A program made the translations under genes and the position numbers. From Nymphaea colorata (Eukaryota > Streptophyta > Magnoliopsida > Nymphaeales > Nymphaeaceae), in contig NC_045144.1 in the NCBI RefSeq assembly GCF_008831285.2, positions 7,975,886-8,004,340 of the forward strand: DNA of 28,455 bases. The letters run 5' to 3'. The notes under the pieces were generated by a model, which saw nothing but the letters and a program-made list of their open reading frames with translations, had not been told where the DNA came from and searched no databases. Positions 1 to 10,440 of this stretch are shown here, one piece after another (the stretch's first letter is position 1; each line of letters begins with the position of its first letter).

Positions 1-52
1 CTCAATTCAGTTAATTTTCATGTACAATATAGATGCAGGCTTTTGTTCTCAC

Positions 53-459
53 CATGGAAGTTCGAGGAGAAACTGCGGCTTCCTCAGCTCCCACCTTTCT
101 GTTACTAAATTGAGGGTGATCTGCAGTGTAAAAGCCACTAGCACCATTACATTCAATGGGCTGCTGGAAATTTTATCTAGAAAAGGTGAAGATCTTTTTT
201 ACTCAAAGAACACTAAAAATTGAGAAAGGCATGAATAGTTTCGCATGTGAAAAGAAAATATCTAGGGTCAATAGGTGAAAAAAATGAAAAACTTGAAGGC
301 TGAATAAGATTTAAAGTTTAAAATAATGAAAATTGGATGGCTTCCAGTTCATGAATATGAGGGTGGTCGAACTTGAACCGAAAAACATATAGCACTCTAA
401 TACATGAAAAACAATAATTACTCTAGTAAACAAAGATCAAAATGTTAAATTTCTTCTCA

Positions 460-495
<36 letters not shown>

Positions 496-1233
496 CTTGG
501 ATTCCTGTTTTATGAATCAACAAGATAAAGACCGGAATTCTTAGATTGGGAAAAAAAAAAGCAAGAACTTTGACATGGATAAATATGGTCAATATTGAGC
601 ATAGGAGCTTCAGAGTGAAGTTTGAATATTTTTGGGGTATAAAATAAAATTATAGCTTATAAATGCAAGGACAAATAAATTCACATGCAATAGCCAACTG
701 CTCAGGTATACCGCCAATGACCAAAATCATGGGAGAAAAAGAGACCTCAAGAAATACCAAACCGCAAAATCTGAAATGCTGAAAATCTACCAACCGGTGA
801 AAGGTCAAAGCATAGAGACTGTCTAGAAAGGTACCAAATGCCAATGACTCTAGGGTGCAAATGCGTGTTCTGCAAATCTCAGGTCTCAATAATCTAGAAA
901 CCAAATATTCGTTGAGCCTCGACTATTGGAGGCAAATTTCAGTCCTCGAAGGATGAAGAGCACCACTATTGAGTTCCCAGTGGAGTGTGGAGAATTTTCA
1001 CAGACTTCCATCTCTCGCTGGAAAAAGAAAATATACATTGAAAGGAAAATTGAAAAGATAAAGTTGCGTCCGAACTAACCTGCAGGGAGCCTTTTATGTT
1101 GTTGGCCATATAGGCGCCTTCCCGAGACCAGGTGACCCCTATCAAACAGCTGAAAAATCCCTGTCATGCATCCAATTTGTTTCTGCAAATCAGGATTGTC
1201 ATCTGTCAAGGCCTGTAAGAGTTTAGCAGACAT
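53..1233 (-). CDS. LONGIFOLIA/TRM-like gene, 5' coding exons (partial, runs off left edge)
   Basis: Exon 1 runs from the ATG at 1233 down to 1080 and ends in codon phase 1 at a GT donor. It encodes a peptide beginning MSAKLLQALTDDNPDLQKQI and containing GCMTGIFQLFDR and KRLPAG, the characteristic N-terminus of LONGIFOLIA/TRM (TON1-recruiting motif) proteins, which act at cortical microtubules and promote longitudinal cell expansion. A likely exon 2 lies at 53-120, between a CTGCAG acceptor and a GTGAG donor; its phase fits exon 1 and it reads DHPQFSNRKVGAEEAAVSPR followed by TSM. The intron between them is about 960 bases and contains a (TA)n tract. A TTTCAG acceptor just upstream of the ATG (exon side at 1272) suggests an intron in the 5' leader. 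The exon 1 match is strong from memory of the family; exon 2 rests mainly on phase and splice sites. No lesion is visible. Confidence 0.75.
465..494. repeat. (TA)n microsatellite
   Basis: About 30 bases of uninterrupted TA inside intron 1 of the LONGIFOLIA-like gene. Confidence 0.95.
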
Positions 1234-2060
1234 TTCCAATCTTCCTTCTCTAAGTGAAGAATTCCCCTCTTCCTGAAACAATGAAACTCCAAATCTATGC
1301 TTTTAATCTCATCAACACAGCGGTCAAACCCAGAGTTCAGCACTCTTGGGAAGAGGTTTTGTAACAATCACTTCCCAAACTACAAAAGCTAAAATAATCT
1401 TAGGGAAAGGGCAGCCTTTGCTTTCTGAGGTAAAGTCTATGGCTCAAGCAAGTTCTACCCTTGAATCCGGAGCTATCTTTTGACCAGCACAATCACTAAC
1501 GGTCTTTAAACCTTTGCTGAGATCTGATCTATTTGCCCAATCAAATGAAACCACCTGCATACGAAGTCACTAACATTCCTCTCAGCTCCCCACCATTAAA
1601 AGTTGCAGTCTCTCTTCTTCTTCTTCTTCTTCTCAAACTTTCTGACGTTTGCCATTCTTGGAAGCAGAAAATTTAGAAAACCCAGTGCTTCAAAATGCTT
1701 CGAAGAAAGAGTTCTCTTTTCTCCACCCTGTGAAAGTTTCTCCAAAACATACAGGCCAAGAGCTACTTTGCCCCCACAAGATTCAAACCTTCCTCTCTCC
1801 TCTCCGTCTCCCTCTTATTTCCTTCACTCTGAGCTCCAGGAGATGATGTGGTGGCTCGGTAATTATCTTATACAATGCCAGTAGAACCGATGAAGCAACA
1901 GCCCGAGAGAATATTAGTATACTCGGTTCCACAAGAAAGAAGATTCAGTGCTCAGTAGCACAGTGGGGAAAGGAGAACATGCCAATGTACGAAGCACATG
2001 AAGGGCAGGAAAGGAGTGTTGGGTTCCCTATAGAGCCATGGGGATGACTACCACTGGCTT
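1234..2060 (-). other. Probable 5' leader and promoter region of the LONGIFOLIA-like gene
   Basis: No coding exon is visible here. The stretch holds a pyrimidine repeat (TTC units at about 1613-1635, reading as GAA on the gene strand), typical of plant 5' untranslated regions. It also holds the acceptor near 1272 that points to a leader intron. The transcription start cannot be placed from the sequence alone. Confidence 0.35.
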
Positions 2061-5000
2061 GTTTCACAGGTAAGATCCCAACAAAGGAAATTTCAGGAGG
2101 GAAAAGACAGATGGGTTGTATTCATGATAGGAAATTGGATGTGATATTCTTAAGAGAAGGAGGTGAAATGAATGTTCAGTTGCTTACTCTGCTTGGAGGG
2201 GAAGAAAATGTGGGTCATATCCTTCCTTGTTTCCTCCCACATTCCATGTGAGTGATAAAGCTGGTGGGACTCCAATTGGCTGATAAGGGCATGTGATGTC
2301 TGTCAGAAACAGATGGTTTTGTGGGCTGGAAAGTCTGCAAATTCAATGGTTTTATTTACGTATTTTTATTTAACTGTCATATTCTTTCCTTAGATCTCAT
2401 CAAATACTTTTTTACACTTTTTGAGTTTTACCTTTATGCTCCTTCATACTTTTGTAACATTGACTCCACAATCATAATTTCATCAAAGGGGAGGTTAGTT
2501 GGAATGGCAGAGTCCATCGTACAACATTTCAATGTGTTTGGCATATTGTGAATTGGATTCATTTGTCTGGTAGAAAAGCAAATCAATGACTTATAAAGAA
2601 CTCCTCCCAATGGGAAAAAAGAAAGCACAAAATTGCCAGTTTTTAATTAATTTTATGCCAACCTTCTGCAATAAGAACACAAACCAACGTAATTTTCTTT
2701 AATTTCTGACGTGTTTAACATTTTAAAATTCTTGTCTCTAGTTTGGATGCAAGCTTTACCAGGTCTTGAAGGACCTTCCATCAGCTGAGTAGTGGTTCCT
2801 GCAGTGTGATTCAGCCATTTCATCCATTTGATTGTGATGAGCGGGCGAAAGTATTCAATTGTATTAATCCAACCTCAACATAAAAGAGTATTTTGAGATA
2901 AAAAAAAAAAAGTTGCTCGGTGAGGGCGGTCATGGCTGTCAGGCTGGCAGTCATGGCTCGACTCTCCTCTGCCATCAACTCTCTAACTTTCTGCAAGTTC
3001 AGAAACGACTTTTTCCTTCCACCTCTATTGAGAAAAGAAAACAGTTTCTCGCCCAAAGATTTACAGGCCTATTGATGTGAACACCGAGGTCTGTGCGGGG
3101 ACAGAAGAGAATATGAAAGAGAATGATTGTTCATCTGACACTCGATCAGCTTCGGTTCTGTGAGGAAGATCTATTCCTAAAGAGTCTTTATCAATTTGCA
3201 ATTTTTTTGACCAAATTAACTATCCTGATACCATCCAACAACTTAAGTTTGAAAGCTACATCTCTCTCGGAGAACATACAGTCACATCCGATCGATTAAC
3301 TTGTTAGATTACATCAACTGTTCTTTTTTCCATTTCGAAAGTGCAGAATATAGTGAATTCCCTTGAAAGATAACTCGTGGATTTTTTTTAAATAGGAGAG
3401 ATAAGGCAGTAAGAAGATTGAATTGGATTAAAATGGTGATTTCTTTTCTAAAATAATTCAAAGATGCTTCATGGGTAGTGATAAAAAAGGCCAAAAACAT
3501 CATAACTTGGTGAAATTTTTTGATTCAACAGCATGATTTTCATTTTTTGTGGTTTACACTTTATAATATATACACATATGTATTCTTAAAAAAAAACTCA
3601 CATTATTGTGGCTGTAACATAAGTTTATCCACGGGCCTATAACAGATTACAAAGGCAGGGAAGAAAAATCTGGTACCTACAGCCAATCAATTCCTGACAT
3701 CTATTAATCCTTAAAAAGGAAAATCCAAAACTTCATTTTCAGAGTAAATCCAACAACCAACTAACCCCAAGCACTTGATTGTGACTTAGACGTGAAAATA
3801 AGGGAAAGTAAAGTCGTCACGAATTTCGATGGATTTTCATAATTCATTCCGAAGACTTTAGCGGCATTTTTTACCCATATGTTGCGGTCATCGGCGACTC
3901 GCAGCTTCTTATCGTTAACGAAAAGGTGTGAGATGTGGCGTGCTCTTAAACGCGTTCACGGGGCCACAGTTCTGTTTAATAGATTAAATACCTTTTTTTT
4001 ATTTTCGTGGTGTTTTTCTTACCCTTTACCCTCAACCGGTTGCAGATCAAAAGAAATCGGAAGTTATATTTTTAAAGAACAAATCAAAGAAGAAATAAAA
4101 ACAAGAAAAAAAAAACATTGGAAATTTAAGAAAAACTGATAAAAGAACGAAAAAATATATTCCATTTAACCTCGAAATGGACTATTTATATACAACAAAA
4201 AAAAATCAACGGTAATTTATATTTAACAGTGTTTAGCCCGTGTTTGGGTGACAACTGAAATTGAGTTTGTGAAATTTCAATTTAGATGAAGCACCCTTCG
4301 AAAAAAGGCCCTCTCCTCCATGTTTTTTACTAAACCCTGCCAATTTTTCACATAAACATCGCCATCACCGCCAATTTTATACATAAACATCATTCTGGAT
4401 GTGTCATTCACAAAGACAAATCACATCATTTTGGCGTAGTTTGATTTTGTGGGTACTACTAATATGAATTGTAAATAGTGACATGTGCGACATTCAGAAG
4501 TTTGGCTTTGGCTTGGTGGTACCCCTCCTTCTGTTCACTAAAACAAACATTAAATTTTGATAAATTTAAAATGGATTTTATGTTCCATTCAAGAGTTTCA
4601 CATGTTGATTTTAAAATATTTTTTAAAAATAATTTTTAATAATTTTATTAATCTTTCTAAGATAATTTACTGTTAGTTTTCGCTATTCCCTATCAGTTGA
4701 GCTCCTAAATCGATTTTGACAACACAGACTTTGCCAGAGCCTTTGTGTTGACCCTTCCAGTGGCTTTGATGGGAGAAGGAAAAGTTGAGAGATTTTGGGG
4801 ATGTGGGAAAAGAGATGGATGGATGTTCGTGGTTTCATTAAAAAAAAAGGGGAGAGGAACTCAAGCTTGTATATAATTCTTTCCACACTTAGACCATACC
4901 CAGCCTTCTTTACTACTACCAGCTTTTATTTATTCCTGCAACAAGGCTAAGCTGGATTTAAGCCCCTAAATTTCTAGATCTAGCAGTGTATTTAGAAATT

Positions 5001-5305
5001 TTGAGACATAAAAATACAAACTTACAGTTGCTTTCAGGCACAAATACGTAATTTCATAGTCGACAAGAGGTGCTTAGAAATGAGTTCAACTAGTCTCATT
5101 TTGAGATTAGTTTTTCCAATTAAGAACCAGAAGATTTTTTTTCTTTCTTTTTGGGAGGGGAATAGTATTTCTGACGTTTTTACCAAAGCCAAATAATATT
5201 TTGGAGAATTGTGATCAGGGCCAAATTGAGATTTTCTAAGTTATAAATGGTAAATTTTATTTTTTCAAAATCTTGAAGAGGAAAGGGCTATGGCCTCTCT
5301 TGCCC
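2061..5305. other. Gene-poor stretch, no recognised gene
   Basis: AT-rich sequence with short chance ORFs only. A minus-strand ORF at 2820-3056 has a helical segment with repeated MTA units (near AMTASLTAMTALTEQ), and a plus-strand ORF begins at 3879. Neither could be assigned to a family, and neither is flanked by exons that join in phase. Around 4240 there is a stretch resembling the start of common plant non-autonomous repeats, but no ends could be defined. Confidence 0.4.
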
Positions 5306-5313
5306 CTTATCTC

Positions 5314-5764
5314 TAGAGATGTCAATACATTCGATTTGAATCTGATATCCAACCGAACCAATCCGAAAAATTTGGATATGAAAAAAAATTAATATCCGAT
5401 TAAGAAATCGGATCGGATTCAAATCTAATAAATGACATCCGATCGGATTCAGATTTGGATATACATAAATATCCAATCGGATTCAGACCGCATTCATTTT
5501 TAAACAAATATCTTGTATCTAATGCTATTAAATTTTGAAAATTGGCAAAAGCCTGTTCAAAATTTAGACTCAGATTCAGATATAAATATAAAAATTCGAT
5601 TTGAATTGTAAAATCGAATTTCAGATTTAGATTCAGATTCAGATATGACTTTTCTTTATTTGAATTCGAAACCAAATTCGAATCCAAATATGTGAATATC
5701 CGAAAAAGCATATATGATTAAGGATACATTCGATCTGAATCTGATCTGTTGACATCCTTACTTA
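5314..5764. mobile_element. hAT-type MITE (about 450 bp) with 8-bp target-site duplication
   Basis: The left end reads TAGAGATGTCAATA. The right end, reverse-complemented, contains GGATGTCAACA, giving imperfect terminal inverted repeats. The octamer CTTATCTC flanks the element exactly on both sides (5306-5313 and 5765-5772), the target-site length made by hAT transposases. The interior is made of repeated ATCCGAT, CGGATT and GATTCAGAT words that can fold on themselves, and it has no coding capacity. The right end carries an extra TTAC unit that lengthens the terminus by four bases. ORFs crossing this element are not genes. Family assignment is inferred from the ends and the 8-bp duplication. 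Confidence 0.7.
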
Positions 5765-5821
5765 CTTATCTCAACCTTTTACAATGCCTCCTCTTTATAA
5801 TGACTTTAAATAGTCTAGCCA

Positions 5822-6222
5822 AGGGGCGGAGCTAGGGGGTTAGCAGGGCCATGAACCCCATCCCCCGTTTCGTTGTCGGATTTGAATTTGGATTTGAGCC
5901 GGAATACATAATCTACCTCTTGACATGATGCGGGCTAACTTCTAAACATCTTAATAAAGAAAATCAAAAGACTTTATAGTGCAAACATACCTTTGCCTAA
6001 AAGATAAAGATTTCAAATTTTCATGTATACATTTATTAAATATGAAATCTTTAATATAAAATTTTTAATGGAGAGAAATACAGGATTTTTCTCTAATAGT
6101 TTCAAAAATTCTAATTTGGGCTCCATAAAGATTTTCAAAATATATTTGGCACACATGAAAATTTTTAACAAGTTGGTCTAAAATTTTTCCACACCCCAAG
6201 AAAAAAAATCTAGCTGACTCCC
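5822..6222. mobile_element. MITE-like element with GGGGCGGAGCTAG termini
   Basis: The left end reads AGGGGCGGAGCTAGGGGG followed by a GCAGGGCCATGAACCCC segment. The right end reads CACACCCC, an A-rich run, then TCTAGCTGACTCCC, an approximate reverse complement of the left end. This head and tail arrangement is widespread among non-autonomous elements of angiosperm genomes. The interior is AT-rich and non-coding. No convincing target-site duplication could be identified, so the superfamily is left open. Confidence 0.55.
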
Positions 6223-6559
6223 AATTATAACTTGAACAACCATAGCAATCACAACTAGGAGTTGATCACTGCGTTTTCTTCTCTTGATCTCTTAATAGAT
6301 CAAACAAATGGAAAGCTTTAGAAAAGATGTTTAGGGAATTTAGATTGTATTTGATAGCGTCAGATGTTGCATAAAAATATGTGTTTTGAGAGATAAAATT
6401 GATAGCCTACGCGTTAAAAACCATGAATTTAAGTTTGGATCTCAGACTATGACATCCATATCCACTTCAATGATGCATAAACGGTTAAAAAAGATCGATG
6501 TTTTGGTAAGGAGGTTGCTTCGTGTACGAGTTTCCTCTCTGCACTCTGCAGCGATGAAA

Positions 6560-6567
6560 GTCAAGGA

Positions 6568-6626
<59 letters not shown>

Positions 6627-6652
6627 GAACATACACATGATGGCTCTTGACC
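6560..6652. repeat. Hairpin: inverted repeat around a (TA)n tract
   Basis: The left arm AGTCAAGGAGCCATCA (6559-6574) is almost the exact reverse complement of the right arm TGATGGCTCTTGACC (6638-6652), with one extra G in the left arm. Between them lie about 50 bases of pure TA, itself self-complementary. The whole could form a near-continuous stem of roughly 45 bp. It is non-coding and may be a tiny foldback element or a microsatellite expansion inside a palindrome. Confidence 0.75.
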
Positions 6653-7870
6653 ACTCTTTTCCACAATGTCCTACTGTCATCATTCATTCATGTTACTGTT
6701 CCCTTTTACGTTTTTTGAAATTTTCAACGACTTTTCATTTTCTATTCTGTACTAAGTGTTTGAAACCCTAATAAATAAATATAATATATGCACATGACGA
6801 ATCGGTGTAGCCCAATCTGTCATGAAGAATGGTTAAGAAAAAACACTAAAAAGTAGATAGACATTTTGATTATCTAAGTATCAGTTTAGATTTCTTTTTT
6901 CTCCTTAGTTTTTCTCTCAATCATACATCTATTTCGTATGGATGTCTTTGTTGGGTAACTTGTCATGCTAATGGCCGCAAGAACTACTAGTTGCTTGATG
7001 ACTAGAGTCATCATGCGCTCACTATATATATGGGTCTCATTTTCGAAGACTATTCCAAGGATGGTTGACAAGAAAGCATTAGTGGCATACATGCTTAGAA
7101 CATTATACATATTTTTATTATAGAATTATGGAGGAGTTATGTGAAATTTGTGGAAAAAATTTTGACCATTTACAATTTAGTTATATTTTTTAGAACAATA
7201 AAAAGTGGGGTTTCTTCAATAATGCATTATATGTGTTCCATAAACCATAACATTCTTTTTGTCAAGCATCCTCTTAATAAAACACTAAATTTTAATTTTT
7301 AATTGAAGCAAAATCGCTCATGCAGTTTAAGAGGATATCCATTGCCATGCAGAGAGAGCTGAAGCTCGTACCAAACCCTTTACTTTATAGGTTATAGACT
7401 TGCTTTAAGTGCTTCGAAATGTTATCTCTAATAAGTTTTAACTTGTACATCGATGACCCTCCTTTTATAACACAAGAAATTGACATCATTAGCACTTGAA
7501 ATGCTACCAGCCCTCACTCGAAGCCATTGCGCCCACCCTCTCTTGGACAAAAATCAAGCACCAGTTAGATTTAAGTTACACTGTTATCGATCTCCAGATC
7601 TGGTTAAGTTGGATTTATTAAACTTTAATTAAAATATTGAAATTAGTTGACCCAGAAACGGATCAATACGACCCATTTACCCTCATTAGCATACTGGAAC
7701 TAGAATATGAAATATCTGATAAGTTATTCTCTCCTTTCCGAAGTCTAATTACCTCTCAAATTAGTCTTCATTTAAAGAAGCATGCAGTTAATAGAAAAAT
7801 AACCATTGGCCGATTAAATCTAATTGAATGTGCTAAAAACAAGAGTAGGTGCACCAGAAACACCGTACAG
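6653..7870. other. Intergenic stretch without recognised genes
   Basis: AT-rich sequence with only short unassigned ORFs; none shows a family motif or splice-supported exon structure. Confidence 0.4.
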
Positions 7871-7871
7871 T

Positions 7872-7874
<3 letters not shown>

Positions 7875-7953
<79 letters not shown>
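7875..7953. repeat. (TA)n microsatellite, about 79 bp
   Basis: A long TA tract broken only by one extra T near 7901. It generates spurious Ile-Tyr repeat ORFs on both strands. Confidence 0.97.
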
Positions 7954-7959
<6 letters not shown>

Positions 7960-8039
7960 CTAGTAAGAAAAAGGGGCAAATTCTTCTGCATAAATGAGTG
8001 AAACCTAAACAATATAAGAAGCATTTGGGTGACATTATA

Positions 8040-8400
8040 AAACACTGTTTAAAATAAAACTTGATTTTGCCTCAAAACCATGGATTCCTAAAATAGGAGT
8101 GAAAAATTTGACACACTTCCTTCCCAAGTATATCATTTACAAAAAAAAAAACAAAAAAACTGGGTTTTGGATGTGTTACCCAAAACTCATTAAAAACTTA
8201 ATTTTTCAAAAAGCTTGTCAAAGAATTCATTCTTCAAAGAGTCATAAAATTCATTTTTCATGTAAAACTGAGTTTTACCCTCTCCCTAGGTTTTTGTCTT
8301 GTCACTCAAAACTCACAAAGTTTTCAAAAATTGATTTTAAAACTTATCTTTCACAAATCCTGGTTCTTACAACGCCTAACCTACTTTATTATATTTCAAT
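8040..8400. repeat. A/T-rich stretch with a diverged internal repeat
   Basis: The phrase CCCAAAACTCATTAAAAACT (about 8179) recurs in altered form as CACTCAAAACTCACAAAGTT (about 8302), both followed by a TTTTCAAAAA-like run. It resembles the subterminal repeats of non-autonomous elements, but ends cannot be defined. Confidence 0.3.
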
Positions 8401-9460
8401 AGAACTATAGATCATTTTTTATGCAATCATGTTGGGTAGAGATAGAGTTAGGAATCCTGAGTTATGAGGAGGAAACTTACAAAAGAAAGAACAACCATAA
8501 CTGGTTCTATGGTTCAAGGAAATTTGCAAGGAGTTCAACAACTACAACTTATCCATGGTTCAACAGCAATACATGAAATTTGGAGTTCATTGGCACAAAA
8601 AAAAAAAAAAACACTAATAAGGATGGAGAAATTAAATTTTAAGAAAGGGGCATTTGATTACTCCAAATTCGAAATTCATAGTTTTGATGTGGATATGACC
8701 TGTAATGCTTTTGCTGATGTAGTAAAAGATTCATGGTAAAATTAATGGTTCATCAAACTTAGGATATTAGGTTTTCATACTTAAGATCCTTATTTTATTT
8801 CATTGTATTGAGAAAATATCATATTTAAAATTGGAGTGAGGAGGGTTTGATATTAAATTCACTGTTCTCAAATTCCGAAGTTTTCAAATCTGAAGCGAAC
8901 AAACACCCCTAAAGGTTTCACTTTCCTTCACTGGCGTGACATTCACATAAACATTAATAAAGCAAAAAAAAATTGTCAGTAAAAGTAATGGGGAGGATGG
9001 ATTAATTAATTAACTTTCAGTGACGCAAAAAAAGAGAGCTCTAACTTATAGACTTTTGGTCAAGGTTAGGTAGACATGTACAAGGTTGTGTCAATACATG
9101 CACCATCTCCGACTTTAGAATCTTCAACGCAACCGGCCAAGTAGGTGCATGGAGCTCATGCATGTCGGCTCACTTGTAGTCAGCTCTGTCACTGTATAGC
9201 AGCGCAAATTTTGAATTCTTATGGCGGTGAACACAAGAAATTATATTGGAATACCCCACCAGAGCTTTATATGCTAAATTTAGTCGGCTCACTTGACATT
9301 GACTATTCTTAGCATTTAGATCATGTTCACATACTCACTCACCTCTTCTTTAGGTGCACACAAGAAATTATATTGGATTTCACACACAAGAGCCAACAAT
9401 AAAGTGAAGTGCTGATATTGGCATTCAGGTATCTTCTTGTAATGGACACTAATAAATAAT
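8401..9460. other. Intergenic stretch without recognised genes
   Basis: A 91-codon ORF at 8464-8739 has no recognisable motif. A short phrase, CACAAGAAATTATATTGGA, occurs twice (about 9233 and 9359), and ATCTTTATATGCTAAATT-like sequence occurs near 9266 and 9524, pointing to local duplication. Confidence 0.35.

Positions 9461-9466
<6 letters not shown>

Positions 9467-9497
<31 letters not shown>
9467..9497. repeat. (TA)n microsatellite
   Basis: A TA tract of about 30 bases, the first of three TA tracts between 9.4 and 10.0 kb. Confidence 0.95.
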
Positions 9498-9499
<2 letters not shown>

Positions 9500-9606
9500 G
9501 AAAACCAGTAGCTACCTACCAGATCTTTATATGCTAAATTAGATGAGAATCATTCTGGCATTGATTTTAAGGAAATCAGATGGTAGAGATTAAAGTTGGA
9601 AAAGAT

Positions 9607-9800
9607 AGAAATCAAGCTGTATTTTCAAGAGACAGCAATACCCCTCAAAAAAACAGGAGATCTTGATTAAGAAAACCCATTTCTTACCTCCTTTGAATGG
9701 TATTTTGGTATTCTCAAAATATATATTGGTTTTTATTTCTTTTACTTAATATCGAACATCCCATATTTTAAAATCAACCAGAAACTTGTTTTCCTATATA

Positions 9801-9837
<37 letters not shown>

Positions 9838-9983
9838 GAAAAAAAAATAGAAATCAAGCTGTATTTTCAAGAGATAGAAATACCCTTCAAAAAAACAAGA
9901 AACCTTGATTAAAAAAACTCATTTTCTTTCCTGCTTTGAATGGTATTGTGGTCTTCTCAAAATATATATTGTTTTTTTTTACT
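9607..9983. repeat. Direct duplication of about 130 bp, copies 241 bp apart
   Basis: The segment beginning TAGAAATCAAGCTGTATTTT at 9607 recurs at 9848. Both copies run through the GAATGGTATT and TTCTCAAAATATATATTG phrases, to about 9740 and 9983. Differences are mostly single substitutions. The spacer includes an interrupted (TA)n tract, and each copy is preceded by a TA tract, suggesting unequal exchange or slippage between microsatellites. Confidence 0.85.
9795..9837. repeat. Interrupted (TA)n microsatellite
   Basis: TA tract of about 43 bases with one CA interruption. Confidence 0.95.
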
Positions 9984-10002
9984 TATATATATATATATAT
10001 GA

Positions 10003-10047
<45 letters not shown>
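9984..10047. repeat. Compound (TA)n(GA)n microsatellite
   Basis: A TA run of about 17 bases passes directly into a (GA)n run of about 46 bases. It produces artificial Glu-Arg or Ser-Leu repeats in translated frames. Confidence 0.95.
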
Positions 10048-10050
<3 letters not shown>

Positions 10051-10156
10051 ATCTTTTCTCTCCCTAAGTAAGCTTGGAGAATCTTCCAAAGTTTGTTGTT
10101 GTCAGACTTTGGGTGAGGATGTGTCCTTTTCTGTGGATTAAGTAAGGGCCAGATCA

Positions 10157-10437
10157 AAACAAGTTGCCCAATAGTACAAAATATATATGGCAGCCCTTGC
10201 TAGGAGGGTCAGCAAAGAATGCACATGGGTCATCACCTTCTCCTCTGGCTGCTTGCTGGGAATATCCTTCCACATTTGGCCATGCAAGATAACGCCCAAA
10301 TCCACTCTTGCAGACTTCACAAAGATGTCTTTTAGCAAACAGAAGTCTCCCACCGCTTAAATAAGACGCGTGAAGAACAGCCCGATTTTGACAAAACTCA
10401 TGCCTGCCAATTTCCGCAGTGTTCAAATCGGTAAACC
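10157..10437 (-). pseudogene. Unassigned exon-like ORF (isolated exon or gene remnant)
   Basis: On the minus strand an open frame starts after a TGCTCAG splice-acceptor-like site (exon side at 10437) and runs about 90 codons. Its composition is much more protein-like than the surrounding ORFs. It includes EFCQNRAVLHASYLSGGRLL, then FAKRHLCEVCKSGFGRYLAW with a CxxC pair, then WPNVEGYSQQAARGEGDDP and CAFFADPPSKGCH. The end of the frame, after GCH, looks like read-through into non-coding sequence. I do not recognise the family and no partner exons could be joined in phase nearby. It may be a captured or stranded exon of a conserved plant gene. Confidence 0.45.
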
Positions 10438-10440
10438 CTG

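Noticed and set aside
6386-6687. ORFs on both strands with Ile-Tyr repeats
   Set aside because: They arise from translating the (TA)n microsatellite; the non-repeat parts show no motif.
7637-8045. 105-codon plus-strand ORF and 70-codon minus-strand ORF
   Set aside because: Both run through the long TA tract and have no recognisable domain or splice support.
9905-10157. ORFs with Glu-Arg or Ser-Leu repeats
   Set aside because: They are products of the compound TA/GA microsatellite.
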